From an uncultured Photobacterium sp. (GTDB taxonomy: Bacteria; Pseudomonadota; Gammaproteobacteria; Enterobacterales; Vibrionaceae), in NCBI RefSeq assembly GCF_947039875.1, contig NZ_CAMRAN010000009.1, positions 1 through 64,000 on the forward strand: DNA of 64,000 nt. Direction: 5' to 3'. Shown piece after piece: positions 45,857 to 55,916 of the stretch (within the stretch, counting starts at the first letter, position 1; the number at the start of each line of letters is the position of its first letter). The notes beneath the pieces are model-generated. The model was not told where the DNA came from. It was given only the letters and a program-made list of their open reading frames with translations, and searched no databases. A program made the position numbers and the translations under genes.

Positions 45857-46900
45857 TCACCATTTATCAATAGTAAGTGTCTTGCCTTGGCGGCTACTTT
45901 CCATTGCGAGTGCAATCAGCTTGATATTCCATAACGCGTCTGTTGCGGTTACTGGTGGCGCTGTATTGGTGTTAATCGCTAATGCAAGTTCTTGAAAATA
46001 TTGTTGATAGCAACCAGACTCAGTTGTAATGGTTTCGCTACCATCTGCATTATAGAAACGACCATATTGCTCAGGTGTTTCGTCTGCCCATTGTGGTTTG
46101 TTAGGTAAAACGCCTGCAATTAAACACGCTTCTTGTGGATCTAAGCCGTATTTCTCATAGCTTCCTTGCGTGCCTTTTAGCGTAAAACGTTTGTTTGGGC
46201 CAGCACTGAATAAATCACCATGTAAGGTCGCTAAATGATTAGGGTAGTGCAGAACAATATTGAAGTAATCGACATTTGTTGAACCTTCACGCATGATTTC
46301 GCATTGTGCGGTAATCGCATCAGGAATACCAAATAGTACCAGTGCTTGATCGATAAGGTGCGAGCCTAAATCAAACAAAAGCCCACCGCCATTGGTGGCT
46401 TGTTCACGCCAACGTTGACGAACTTCTGGTCGAAAACGATCGAAATGAGATTCAAAATGCTTTAACTCACCACAACGTTTTTTTTCAATCATCTTTTTAA
46501 TTGTTAAGAAGTCACCATCCCAACGGCGATTGTGATACACGCTCAAGATTCGGTCTTTCTCTGCGGCAAGGGCAATTAATGCTTCACCATCGGCAATATT
46601 GGTTACAAATGGTTTTTCTATGATGACGTGCTTACCGTTTTCAAGTGCTTGTTTAGCAAGTTCAAAATGCACGTCATTAGGGGCTGTGATAATGACAAGC
46701 TCAGCATCAGAGTGGTTCAATAAATCTTGCGCAGATTCATAGTGCTGCACATTGGGCCAATCATGATTGACTGCTTCTCGATTACGGGTGCTTACCGCTG
46801 TAAATTCAAATTCTGGTGAGGTGGTAATAAAGGGAATATGAAAGGTTTTTGCTGAAAAACCGTAGCCAATAATAGCGGTTTTGATGGAAGAAAAGGTCAT
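45857..46900 (-). CDS. Gfo/Idh/MocA family oxidoreductase
   Basis: This is a 347-residue NAD(P)-dependent dehydrogenase. The N-terminal Rossmann domain starts TAIIGYGFSAKTFHIPF, with the EKPFV motif (catalytic Lys) near residue 93. The C-terminal domain has GGGLLFDLGSHLIDQAL near 170, with the conserved Asp and His. Closest in form to the YdgJ-type enzymes; substrate unknown, probably a sugar derivative. ATG 46900 is preferred over a GTG three codons upstream because of the GAGAG spacing. The cysteine hydrolase gene is 40 bases upstream, so the two may form an operon. Confidence 0.86.
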   Translation of the reverse strand: MTFSSIKTAIIGYGFSAKTFHIPFITTSPEFEFTAVSTRNREAVNHDWPNVQHYESAQDLLNHSDAELVIITAPNDVHFELAKQALENGKHVIIEKPFVTNIADGEALIALAAEKDRILSVYHNRRWDGDFLTIKKMIEKKRCGELKHFESHFDRFRPEVRQRWREQATNGGGLLFDLGSHLIDQALVLFGIPDAITAQCEIMREGSTNVDYFNIVLHYPNHLATLHGDLFSAGPNKRFTLKGTQGSYEKYGLDPQEACLIAGVLPNKPQWADETPEQYGRFYNADGSETITTESGCYQQYFQELALAINTNTAPPVTATDALWNIKLIALAMESSRQGKTLTIDKW

Positions 46901-46940
46901 AATAGTCACTCTCAGTTGTTGGATAAAAGCTGCTAGTTAT

Positions 46941-47792
46941 TTAACCAACCATAATATCCGTTGTTTTAATTATGTTGACACCTAAAGCCATCATTTTTTC
47001 AACAAAAGCTTGTGCTTGTTGTTCAAAGCCAGCAACAGAGCTGGTGGTATCAATAAGGAGGGTTATTTTTTTAATGTCAGCAAGTGGTAGCTTATCGACC
47101 ATTTGTTCAATGGTACTGGCGACGCAGTGAGATAGAGCTTGTCCTGAGATAAAGACGCGATCACTCTGTACGACTAATGCTGTTAGTTGGGGATCAAACT
47201 TGGTCTTTATATCATCGTGCAGTGGGTATTCAGCTTCACAACCACCATAGTGCTCAGTATGTGGGTTTTCACCTTTAGATATAGTGTGATGTAAAAGCGT
47301 GGTCTGTTTTTCCCAAGCATCAATAGCTGTCTGAATTGGGGCAACAATGGTATGTCCTACTGAATCGATAACACAGTGTGTTGGCCAAATAATCAGGCTA
47401 TATTTACCTGTTTGCTCAAGGGATTGAGTATATTCAAGTACGTGATCAAGTAGCTCTAAATTGGTCGGTTGCCATAAGCCATCGACAATATTCTGATGAC
47501 TAATAAGTGTAAATGGCACAGGATGTTGACCTTGTTTATTCTGCCAATAAATCGCGTGAGCAATATCGTATTCATGGTGGCTATCAAGGGTTACAACGAT
47601 ATTGTTGATTTTATTTTGTTGATTATTAATAAATGTAGCAAGTTGTTGAGCATCTTCCCATGAATGAGGAACAGGAAGAGAAGGAGAGATCGTATTTGGT
47701 GGTACACCTAAAGTGAGTTGCTCATATAATGGAACATCATAAAAGTCGTATTGAGGATCAATGATAAGTAATGATGTTATTGTTTGATGCAT
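46941..47792 (-). CDS. Cysteine hydrolase, isochorismatase/nicotinamidase-like
   Basis: This is a 283-residue protein. Asp of the catalytic triad is in LLIIDPQYDF (residues 8-17), the Lys is probably in GKYSLIIWPTHC near 130, and the nucleophile Cys is in GQALSHCVAST near 220. A His-containing LDSHHEYDIAH segment near 70 could bind metal, as in nicotinamidases. It is longer than typical nicotinamidase (about 210), so the exact substrate is uncertain. The strong AAGGAGT precedes the ATG. Confidence 0.78.
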   Translation of the reverse strand: MHQTITSLLIIDPQYDFYDVPLYEQLTLGVPPNTISPSLPVPHSWEDAQQLATFINNQQNKINNIVVTLDSHHEYDIAHAIYWQNKQGQHPVPFTLISHQNIVDGLWQPTNLELLDHVLEYTQSLEQTGKYSLIIWPTHCVIDSVGHTIVAPIQTAIDAWEKQTTLLHHTISKGENPHTEHYGGCEAEYPLHDDIKTKFDPQLTALVVQSDRVFISGQALSHCVASTIEQMVDKLPLADIKKITLLIDTTSSVAGFEQQAQAFVEKMMALGVNIIKTTDIMVG

Positions 47793-47937
47793 TGCATACT
47801 CCTTTATATTTTGGCTTTGAGGTATTTATATGAATCTAGTGACATTATGGTAAAAAGTTGAATAAATATACGTGGGTGAACGTTAATTGAAAAGAAATAA
47901 GATAACGATCTAAAACATCTTCAAGAACTAAAGAATT

Positions 47938-47974
47938 GGGACAGCCATAAAAGAAACATTGTATGGGACAGCCA
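47938..47974. repeat. Paired GGGACAGCCA motifs upstream of RAYT
   Basis: GGGACAGCCATA (47938-47949) and ATGGGACAGCCA (47963-47974) lie in direct orientation about 60 bases before the transposase. The inverted partner TATGGCTGTCCC lies downstream at 49243. Confidence 0.7.
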
Positions 47975-48036
47975 AAACATTGCAGGCTTTCGATAAGGCA
48001 CTACACTTAAGCTTCACGTTGCTTATGGTGAAATAA

Positions 48037-49056
48037 ATGACAGTTTCAAGACGTAAATTGATCGAACCTCAAATTACTCCGTATTATCATATTATTAATC
48101 GCTGTGTTCGGCGGGCTTATTTGTGTGGTGATGACCCGTATAGTGGAAAGAATTACCAACATCGACGTGGCTGGATCGTGAATAAAATCAAGCAATTGTC
48201 TGAGGTGTTTTGTATTGATGTTTGCGCTTATGCTGTCATGAATAACCACTATCATTTAGTCTTAAAGATCGATATACAGCAACAGCAGGCGCTATTACCT
48301 CAAGAGATCATTTCCCGCTGGTTACAGTTATTTAATGGTCATCCTATTGCCGTTGATTTTGTTAATAATGGTGATGTTGGTGCAGATAAGAAACAAGCGT
48401 TATCAACATTGGTTGCAGAATGGCAGTCACGATTAGGTAGTATTAGCTGGTTTATGAGGTGTTTAAATGAAGAAATTGCACGTAAAGCTAATAAAGAAGA
48501 TGATTGTACTGGTGCTTTTTGGGAAGGGCGTTTTAAATCTCAAGCGTTGTTAGATGAACAAGCATTACTCTCTTGCATGATGTATGTTGATTTAAATCCG
48601 ATTCGAGCTGGGTTAACGACATCGTTGCAGGACTCTGATTTTACTTCAATTCAACAGCGAATAGCAGAGTGCCATCAAACGTCTATAGCAAAAAAATCAA
48701 CCTTAAATTCATCATCAATTAAGTACTCTAAAATTGGATTATTGCCTTTTGTTGGTGCTGAGCATCAGGTTAAACAGGTAGGAATTCAGTTTGATTTTGC
48801 TGATTATTTAGATTTGATTGATTGGACTGGACGCAGTATTCGCGATGATAAAAAAGGTTTTATTCCAGCCACTCAACCTAAATTGTTACACCAAATGGGT
48901 GTTAATGCGGCAGCATGGTTAGATAATAGCAATGACTTTATGGAGCTCTATACTAATGTGAGTGGTGAATGGTCGCGAATGTGTTCGTTTCAACAACATT
49001 TTGGTGGTCGTTGGTGCAAAGGTAAGGTTGCGAGTCAAAGATTACACCCTCACTAA
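48037..49056 (+). mobile_element. REP-associated tyrosine transposase (RAYT, Y1/HUH)
   Basis: This is a 339-residue single-strand transposase of the IS200/IS605-like TnpA_REP group. The HUH metal motif is MNNHYHLV (His71, His73), GAFWEGRFKSQALLDE is near 165, and the catalytic Tyr is in CMMYVDLNPIRAG near 183. The C-terminus carries an extra helical part. RAYTs are domesticated enzymes that act on palindromic REP/MITE elements in the host genome. Here the gene is bracketed by GGGACAGCCATA and TATGGCTGTCCC, matching the hairpins scattered from 37.6 to 45.8 kb. It appears intact. Confidence 0.88.
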
Positions 49057-49495
49057 AAACCTATTTTTGATAAAAGAAGTTTATCACCACAATAATTATT
49101 CATTGTGGAATTTGGCGATCTTGCTATACAGGAAACCGTGTATTTTTATTGTCGTGTAGTAGATATTTTCATTTTTAAAGCTTTATCTAATACTCTTATC
49201 TTGTGATTACTTGGATTTATAGTGATTTAACTATTTAAAAGATATGGCTGTCCCGTTCTTTTTCTTCTTTTTCTTCTTTTTTTCTTTGTTTGGTATCTTT
49301 TTTAGTATTAGATATGAAAGCAGTTACACTTGTTAATAAATAACATAATTATTTTAATCATACACTTAACGCCATCAGTATGCTAAATGTTACATATAAA
49401 TCTTAATCGACATAATCTATTACATATATAATATTTAACGTGATGCATATTAATATATGATGCCCCCGAATTTTATTTATATTTTTAAGGTCATT
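49057..49495. other. Intergenic region after RAYT
   Basis: It contains a hairpin (CCACAAT...ATTGTGG, 49087-49108), the REP half at 49243-49254, a pyrimidine-only stretch at 49251-49288 (TTCTTTTTCTTC-like) and AT-rich promoter DNA for the deacetylase. No gene is seen. Confidence 0.6.
49243..49254. repeat. Inverted REP half downstream of RAYT
   Basis: TATGGCTGTCCC, the exact reverse complement of GGGACAGCCATA at 47938. Confidence 0.75.
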
Positions 49496-50602
49496 ATGTT
49501 CCGCTTTAAAAACAAACATTTAGCATGTCTTTTATTAACATCAGTTTCATTCTCTACTTTTGCATCAGTTGATACGAGTAAGCCACAATTTGTTGTTATT
49601 AGTATTGATGACGGTGTGAATCAGGAGATGGAAAAAAGTGTTGCTCAATTGAATAGTTCTATTCCAGTAACATTTTATGTCAATGTTGTGCAGCAAGCTG
49701 GTGGGTGGATATATGATGAATCCATGCTTGATATCGTTTGTGTTAATGATGATGGGTTAACAACGGGTAATCCTCAATGCGTGAGTAATCCTAAATCTAT
49801 CAATAATCTATACAAAAAAGGACATGAGTTTGCTTTACATACTTACTCTCATCCAGCTATTGCATCGGGAAATCAAGGTGAGCCGTTAACACAAGTTCAA
49901 ATTGAAAATGAGCTAAAAAATAATTATAACTTCTTGGTGGCATCAGGGGTTCCTAGCGATAAAATCAAAGGCTTTAGAGCGCCATTTTTAGATACAAATA
50001 GCAGTGGTTGGGATCGCGAAAATAAGAATGTTTCATTAAGCCATTTACAAGGAATAATGAATCAACTAAATATTAACTATGATTCTTCACTGTCAGCGCC
50101 TCCGGAGAAAACGTTACCAAGAATGGGGGTTCGCCACTGTACATCAACAGCGGGTGGCTGGGATAACGTACATTGTGATTTTACTCAAAAAGAGCAGTTT
50201 AATTGGGAAGATGGTGGTTATCCTAAATATACCGTAGCGACACAGCCTAAAAGTAATCAATTATTTATGGGCTACAAATACATTAACGGTAAAATTGTAA
50301 ATGTTATGGATACTGTATTTGGTGCTTGTAATCAAAGTTGTACTTCAGATGAAGCGAAAAATATTTGGATGGAAAACTTCTTAAATCATTATAATGATGC
50401 GTCACGACCACCTTTTGGCATCTATTTGCATCGTCAGTCGTTATCAATTCCTGCTGAAGTTGCAGGCTTAAATGCATTTATTGATGAAGTTAAATCAACA
50501 TATCCAAACACTTATTTTGTAACGGCAAGTCAGATCAGTGATTATTATAAGATAGGTATTGATCTTACCCATGACCAAATTGAAATGTTTTTGAGTAAAT
50601 AA
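49496..50602 (+). CDS. Secreted polysaccharide deacetylase
   Basis: This is a protein of about 368 residues with a signal peptide (LACLLLTSVSFSTFA, cleavage before SVD). NodB-type motifs are visible: ISIDDGVN (catalytic Asp pair), HTYSHP (metal His pair) and GFRAPFLDTN (Arg loop). The four-carbohydrate esterase CE4 form with long inserts and several Cys pairs resembles chitin-deacetylase-like proteins, so a chitin or peptidoglycan substrate is likely. ATG 49496 has AAGG upstream and places the signal peptide correctly. It is monocistronic, ended by a terminator at 50627. Confidence 0.86.
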   Translation: MFRFKNKHLACLLLTSVSFSTFASVDTSKPQFVVISIDDGVNQEMEKSVAQLNSSIPVTFYVNVVQQAGGWIYDESMLDIVCVNDDGLTTGNPQCVSNPKSINNLYKKGHEFALHTYSHPAIASGNQGEPLTQVQIENELKNNYNFLVASGVPSDKIKGFRAPFLDTNSSGWDRENKNVSLSHLQGIMNQLNINYDSSLSAPPEKTLPRMGVRHCTSTAGGWDNVHCDFTQKEQFNWEDGGYPKYTVATQPKSNQLFMGYKYINGKIVNVMDTVFGACNQSCTSDEAKNIWMENFLNHYNDASRPPFGIYLHRQSLSIPAEVAGLNAFIDEVKSTYPNTYFVTASQISDYYKIGIDLTHDQIEMFLSK

Positions 50603-50626
50603 GACCACTTCTTATTTTATGATCTT

Positions 50627-50660
50627 ATGGTGTGTACATATTTGTACTCACCATTTTTTT
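50627..50660 (+). terminator. Rho-independent terminator
   Basis: ATGGTGTGTAC and GTACTCACCAT form a stem with one mismatch and a short loop, followed by seven Ts, 25 bases after the deacetylase stop. Confidence 0.88.
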
Positions 50661-50797
50661 GATACCTTCGATTAAAATATTGGCAACTCCTAGCATAATA
50701 TTTATCCTCTTTACATGTTACTACTTAGCTGTATGTCAAATATCTAAAATTAATGTAATACTTAGCTTATTGTTATCACCATAAACCTTATAAGCCA

Positions 50798-51463
50798 TTG
50801 AATCTATCAGTAATTAAGTCTGCAATTCTTGCGACGATGCCTTTTTTGTTGTTGTTTTTAGCGGGTATTGTTGATGCTATTGGTTTTATTCACCTTAAAA
50901 ATGGTTTATTTGTCTCTTTTATGAGTGGCAATACAACGCATGTAGCGATGCTGCTTTCTAACCATCAATATAGTCAATCAATGGCTTATATAGGTGTGAT
51001 TTTGCTGTTTGTTACAGGGATCACTGTTGGTGAAATGATTGCTGTACTGCAGAAAAAAAACTATCGTTGGTTGGTGATGAGTACTGTTTCTATATTGTTA
51101 TGTAGCACTATTTTTATTGAAAAAATTACCATACCGATGGCAACTAACTTTGTGCTGGCTTTTGCGATGGGGTTACAAAATATCGCACTCAGGATCACAA
51201 TCAGCAAAGCGATGCCATTAACCTTTGCAACAGCCTTTCTCGCTAATACTGGGCGAGAATTAGCAATGTTATTATTGGGACAAGGTGACAAAAACGTCTT
51301 TATAAAACAGCTTTGCTTATGGCTGTCCATTTTCATTGGTGCGATTGTTGGCAGTCAATTGATGGCTTTTTCACTAAGCTACGCATTAGTTGCACCAACC
51401 GTATTAAGTTTGTGCATTGCAGGACTACTTTTTTGGCTAAAAGAGTTAACCAATAAAGATTAG
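50798..51463 (+). CDS. DUF1275 (YoaK-like) membrane protein
   Basis: This is a membrane protein of about 221 residues with six transmembrane segments. Family motifs are LAGIVDAIGFIHLKNGLFVSFMSGNTTH near residue 20 and MGLQNIALR near 125, both typical of DUF1275. Function unknown. The start is TTG at 50798 without a clear ribosome-binding site; ATG 50837 would cut into the first membrane segment, so the TTG is preferred. Confidence 0.84.
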   Translation: MNLSVIKSAILATMPFLLLFLAGIVDAIGFIHLKNGLFVSFMSGNTTHVAMLLSNHQYSQSMAYIGVILLFVTGITVGEMIAVLQKKNYRWLVMSTVSILLCSTIFIEKITIPMATNFVLAFAMGLQNIALRITISKAMPLTFATAFLANTGRELAMLLLGQGDKNVFIKQLCLWLSIFIGAIVGSQLMAFSLSYALVAPTVLSLCIAGLLFWLKELTNKD

Positions 51464-52102
51464 GTTTTTATGCACGCTAATGCTTATATATTTAATTCTA
51501 TTATAGTTAACCTCTTTTTTATTTGTTTAACATTATGTTTTTAAAGTTAAAATTATTTTTTTTGTCTGTTAATTCTCCTTGTGACTATTACTGTTAATAT
51601 TTTGCGAATAATTTAATTATTAAATTATTTTTGATTATATAAAAGAATAAAAATGATCTAATTATAATGTTTTCCTTATTATTAAAGCGTATTTTTTAGC
51701 TTTACGCTCATAATGTAAAATACGGAATTATTCGTGTATATATATTGCTTGCTAGATATTAAAGAAAGATGTAATTTATTTGCGAAAGGACAATTAAGCC
51801 TGATATTAAGTGTAATCAAAAACCCTCTAATTATTTAATATAGTTAAGTTTATAACTAGTTAATATATCTGTGGATGTAAAAATATGCGCGATTAATTAT
51901 GTCATTATTATAAGTGTTGAATTAATACGTTTGTAAGTTTTGAGGGCATAGATTTCTGTTCTTGTTATTTGAAGTTCTGACGCGAGATATAAAATACTTA
52001 AGCAGTGATAATATTAAACAGGATTAGTATTAGTGCTTGATTTTAATTTTATAAACATAAAATAATTTTCATTATTAATAAAAATATTGAGACTATAAAT
52101 CA
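51464..52102. other. Long AT-rich spacer upstream of ureABC
   Basis: These 639 bases are strikingly AT-rich, with no credible gene and no urease accessory gene. It presumably holds the ureABC promoter, but I could not pick one site out of many AT-rich matches. Confidence 0.6.
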
Positions 52103-52405
52103 ATGAAGTTAACTCCAAGAGAAAAAGATAAGCTCATGTTATTTACAGCATTTTTGTTAGCTAAGATGCGTAAAGAGAATAATCTAAAATTAAATTATCC
52201 GGAAGCCGTTGCTTATATTTCAGGAATGATAGTTGAAGGAGCAAGGGAAGGTAAAACTGTAGCTGAATTAATGGATTATGGTACAACACTATTAAGTGCA
52301 GATGATATTCGTCCTGGAATTAAGAATCTTATTGTAAATGTTCAAGTTGAATGTACTTGTACTGATGGCACTAAATTAATCTCCATACATAATCCAATTA
52401 AATAA
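52103..52405 (+). CDS. ureA: Urease gamma subunit UreA
   Basis: This is a 100-residue UreA, the usual length. It begins [14 protein letters not shown] and contains [24 protein letters not shown] and the final [12 protein letters not shown], all family hallmarks. A Cys pair (ECTCTDG) near residue 88 is unusual. UreA, UreB and UreC form the (abc)3 enzyme that hydrolyses urea to ammonia and carbamate in the cytoplasm. ureB follows after 9 bases. Confidence 0.95.
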   Translation: MKLTPREKDKLMLFTAFLLAKMRKENNLKLNYPEAVAYISGMIVEGAREGKTVAELMDYGTTLLSADDIRPGIKNLIVNVQVECTCTDGTKLISIHNPIK

Positions 52406-52414
52406 GAGATCGTA

Positions 52415-52741
52415 ATGATTGCTGGTGAAATTGTTTGTAATGAACAAATAAAAGAAATTTGTATTAATGAAAATAGAAATACAATAACTATTTCAATTGA
52501 AAATTGTGGTGATAGAACTGTTCAGATTGGTTCACATTATCATTTCTATGAAACAAACTATGCGCTGAAATTCAACCGTGAAATTACAAAAGGCTACCAC
52601 CTTAATATTGCAGCCGGAATGTCAATCCGAGTACTGGCAGGACAAAAAATGGATGTAGAGTTAGTCGAATTTTCTGGAACCAAAAACATCACAGGTTTTC
52701 AAGGGAAGTTTGTACAAAAAGCAGGACAAAAAAATGACTAA
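52415..52741 (+). CDS. ureB: Urease beta subunit UreB
   Basis: This is a 108-residue UreB. It contains the signature [19 protein letters not shown] near residue 30, an [12 protein letters not shown] segment and the closing NITGFQG. It is slightly extended at the C-terminus with basic residues ([11 protein letters not shown]). Its stop overlaps the ureC start by 8 bases. Confidence 0.95.
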   Translation: MIAGEIVCNEQIKEICINENRNTITISIENCGDRTVQIGSHYHFYETNYALKFNREITKGYHLNIAAGMSIRVLAGQKMDVELVEFSGTKNITGFQGKFVQKAGQKND

Positions 52742-54440
52742 TATTATTCAAAAAAATGATTATATTTCAATGTTTGGTCCAACCGTTGGTGACAGCATTC
52801 GATTAGCTGATACTGAGTTATGGGCGAAAATAGAGCAGGACTTCACGCAATATGGCGAAGAAATGAAGTTTGGTGGTGGTAAGGTTATTCGTGATGGCAT
52901 GGGGCAGAGTCAACTCACTAGTGAGCATTGTGTTGATGTTGTCATTATCAATGTGGTTATTATTGATCACTGGGGAATTGTTAAAGCTGATATTGGTATT
53001 AAAGACGGTCGAATTGTCGGTATAGGAAAATCAGGTAATCCGGATATTCAGGCGAATATTGATATTGTTATTGGTCCTAATACTGAAGTTATTGCAGGTG
53101 AAGGGCAAATAATTACCGCCGGTGGCGTTGATACACATGTTCATTTTATTTGTCCGCAGCAGGTAGAAGAAGCATTATCCAGTGGCTTAACAACATTAAT
53201 CGGTGGCGGTACAGGCCCTGTTGCAGGTAGTCTTGCAACGAACATGACACCAGGTGTGTGGAACATGCATCGTATGCTTGAAGCTATTGATGAGCTTCCA
53301 ATTAATGTGGGTTTATTAGGTAAGGGGAATAGCAGTGAGCCTGAAGCATTAAAAGAGCATATTTTAGCGGGTGCTGTTGGTTTGAAAATACACGAAGATT
53401 GGGGCTGTACACCCGCAACGATTGATACAAGTTTAAAACTAGCTGAAGAATATGATATTCAAATTGCGATACATACTGATAGCTTAAATGAAAGTGGCTT
53501 TTTTGAAGATACAGTAGATGTTCTAGAAGATCGCATTATACATGCCTATCATGCTGAAGGTGCTGGTGGTGGTCATGCGCCTGATATTTTAAAAGCGTGT
53601 GGCGTGAATAATATCATTCCGTCATCATCTACACCTACAATGCCTTATACGATCAATACCGTTGATGAACACTTAGATTTAATCATGGTTTGTCATCATT
53701 TAGACCCCAAAATACCTGAAGATTTAGATTTTGCATTATCGCGAATCAGAAAGGGTACTATGATGGCTGAAGATATTTTGCATGATATGGGGGCGATTCC
53801 ATTAATGACCTCTGATTCTCAAGCTATGGGCCGAATTGCAGAAGTTATTAGCCGAACTTGGCAATCAGCGCATAAAATGAAAATTCAACGCGGTGCATTA
53901 GATGGTGATTCTTGTAAATCAGATAATAATAGGATCAAACGTTATATTGCAAAGTATACGATTAACCCTGCTATTACTCATGGTTTATCTCATGATGTGG
54001 GTTCGGTCGAATGTGGAAAACTTGCTGATCTTGTGCTTTGGGACCCTGGCTTTTTTGGAATAAAACCGTCATTGATTATTAAAGGTGGTATGGTTGTAAT
54101 GGCCGAAATGGGGGACCCAAATGGTGCGTTACCTACACCACAACCCGTTCATTATCGTCCAATGTATGCCGCTTATGGAAAAGCAAAAATGAAGACGTCG
54201 ATTACGTTTATGTCTCAAGCGGCGATTGATGCGGGGCTTCCTGAAAAGTTGCAGTTACAGAAAATTATCAGTGGCATTAAGAATACTCGTAATATCTCTA
54301 AACAAGATATGATCCATAATCATTGTACGCCTGAAATTAAAGTAGATCCTCAAACGTTTAGTGTGTGGGCAAATGGTGAGCTTTTAGAATGTGAACCAAT
54401 GCATGAATTACCATTAGCTCAAAACTATATGTTATTTTAG
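52734..54440 (+). CDS. ureC: Urease alpha (catalytic) subunit UreC
   Basis: This is a protein of about 568 residues with every active-site residue expected: His135 and His137 ([14 protein letters not shown]), carbamylated Lys218 and His220 (GLKIHEDWG), His247 and His273 ([12 protein letters not shown]), flap Cys320-His321 (MVCHHLDP), Arg337 and Asp361 (TSDSQAMGR). It should therefore be a functional hydrolase if its bimetal centre is loaded. ATG 52734 is inside the ureB end and has AGGA upstream. No ureD, ureE, ureF or ureG gene lies in the window; a triple RidA gene follows. Confidence 0.96.
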   Translation: MTNIIQKNDYISMFGPTVGDSIRLADTELWAKIEQDFTQYGEEMKFGGGKVIRDGMGQSQLTSEHCVDVVIINVVIIDHWGIVKADIGIKDGRIVGIGKSGNPDIQANIDIVIGPNTEVIAGEGQIITAGGVDTHVHFICPQQVEEALSSGLTTLIGGGTGPVAGSLATNMTPGVWNMHRMLEAIDELPINVGLLGKGNSSEPEALKEHILAGAVGLKIHEDWGCTPATIDTSLKLAEEYDIQIAIHTDSLNESGFFEDTVDVLEDRIIHAYHAEGAGGGHAPDILKACGVNNIIPSSSTPTMPYTINTVDEHLDLIMVCHHLDPKIPEDLDFALSRIRKGTMMAEDILHDMGAIPLMTSDSQAMGRIAEVISRTWQSAHKMKIQRGALDGDSCKSDNNRIKRYIAKYTINPAITHGLSHDVGSVECGKLADLVLWDPGFFGIKPSLIIKGGMVVMAEMGDPNGALPTPQPVHYRPMYAAYGKAKMKTSITFMSQAAIDAGLPEKLQLQKIISGIKNTRNISKQDMIHNHCTPEIKVDPQTFSVWANGELLECEPMHELPLAQNYMLF

Positions 54441-54552
54441 ATGAAAGTGATCAATGGAAATATTTACTTTATATACTCTGCTCTTCTTATATACCTTATG
54501 AAATAATTGAAAATAAATAATAATACATAAACTATTTTAGGATAAATATAAT

Positions 54553-55788
54553 ATGGCAAATAATATTATAAAAAATTCACGAAATACGAAAAATGCACCA
54601 AAAAATTCAGTCTCAACTCAAAGTGTTGCATTTTCTCATTACAATAATATATCGGCTCAATTACCGTTAGATCCTAATACGGGAAAAATAGTTATTGGTG
54701 GTATAAAAGAGCAAACAGCACAATGCTTAAATAACATCAAAGCTATTGTTGAACGGATTGATCACACTATGGGTGATGTGGTTAAACTTCATGTTTTTGT
54801 TAAAGATATTTCAAATATTAAGATAGTAGATGAAGTATACAAAACGTTTTTCAATGATATTTTACCGACGCGTACTGTCGCTGTCGTCGCATCTTTACCT
54901 AACAATGATGCATTAATACAGATGGATGCGTTAATTTCAAATGGTGAGGGAACGGCCCCACAGCAACCTTGCGCATTAATTAAAGTCTCCAGAAATACGG
55001 ATAATGCACCAAATGATAAGGTGGCAACGCAAACAGTTGCATTTTCTCATTATAATAACTTGTCAGCTCAATTACCGATAGATTTTAAAACGAATGAAAT
55101 TATTACGGGTAATATTAAAGCGCAAGTAAAGCAATGTTTATATAACATTAATACGATATTAAACAGTATTGATCATGTTCTTGATGATGTGGTGAAAACA
55201 ACAATATATATTAAGAATATTAACGATATTAATGTTATCAATGATGTTTGTAATACGTTTTTTGGTGATTATATTCCAGCACGAACTTTTATCGTCGTTG
55301 AGGATTTACCAGCAGGCGCACTATTACAGATTGATACTGTTGTATCGCATGGTGATGGTACGCCGCCACAACTACCTGAAGATAGCCGTCTACTTGTTAT
55401 CGAGGCGAGTAATAGTGTAAATGCACCAATTGTGCCTTATTCGCATACAGTTGCATTTTCTCATTACAATCATATTTCAGGCCAATTGCCATTAGATCCT
55501 GAAACATTGACGGTTGTTAATGGTTATATACAAGCGCAAACAAAGCAATGCCTCAATAATATTAAAGCAATTATTGAAAGTGTTGATCATGTTATGGATG
55601 ATATTGTGAAAGTTAATATTCAGCTTAAAAATATGCTGGATATTGAGCTTGTTGATGAAATCTATGTATCATTTTTCAAAGAAGCGCTTCCTGCAAGAAC
55701 GGTGATAGGGGTATCAGCGATTCCAATGGATGCTCTAATTCAAATAGATGTGATTGTTTCGAATTGTGAAAGTACACCACCGCAATAA
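54553..55788 (+). CDS. Three tandem RidA (YjgF/UK114) domains in one protein
   Basis: This is a 411-residue protein made of three full RidA-like domains (about 5-138, 142-275, 280-410), each normally a separate 125-residue chain that trimerises. The conserved Arg is kept in each: PTRTV (R107), PARTF (R244), PARTV (R382). The usual acidic residue after it is Asp (IQMD, LQID, IQID) where RidA has Glu. RidA enzymes deaminate reactive enamines/imines. The fusion could fold as a ready-made pseudo-trimer. It follows ureC by 112 bases with its own AGGATA ribosome-binding site. Confidence 0.85.
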   Translation: MANNIIKNSRNTKNAPKNSVSTQSVAFSHYNNISAQLPLDPNTGKIVIGGIKEQTAQCLNNIKAIVERIDHTMGDVVKLHVFVKDISNIKIVDEVYKTFFNDILPTRTVAVVASLPNNDALIQMDALISNGEGTAPQQPCALIKVSRNTDNAPNDKVATQTVAFSHYNNLSAQLPIDFKTNEIITGNIKAQVKQCLYNINTILNSIDHVLDDVVKTTIYIKNINDINVINDVCNTFFGDYIPARTFIVVEDLPAGALLQIDTVVSHGDGTPPQLPEDSRLLVIEASNSVNAPIVPYSHTVAFSHYNHISGQLPLDPETLTVVNGYIQAQTKQCLNNIKAIIESVDHVMDDIVKVNIQLKNMLDIELVDEIYVSFFKEALPARTVIGVSAIPMDALIQIDVIVSNCESTPPQ

Positions 55789-55916
55789 TATAGAGCGTTA
55801 TATAAACTAAAATATTAAAAATTCGCCTTATGTTAAAGAAATTATGCTTTTCTTGAGGCGATATTGTGGACTACGTATTATTTTTTAACCATTCAGTTAT
55901 TATAAGTGGAGAGTTA

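Noticed and set aside
51318-51328. TATGGCTGTCC inside the DUF1275 gene, matching the REP-like arm
   Set aside because: It is in frame within a conserved membrane segment (LWLSIF), has no inverted partner nearby and is best explained by chance.
51470-51544. Possible 24-residue hydrophobic peptide after the DUF1275 gene
   Set aside because: Too short, with no clear ribosome-binding site at useful spacing; random frames like this are common in AT-rich DNA.
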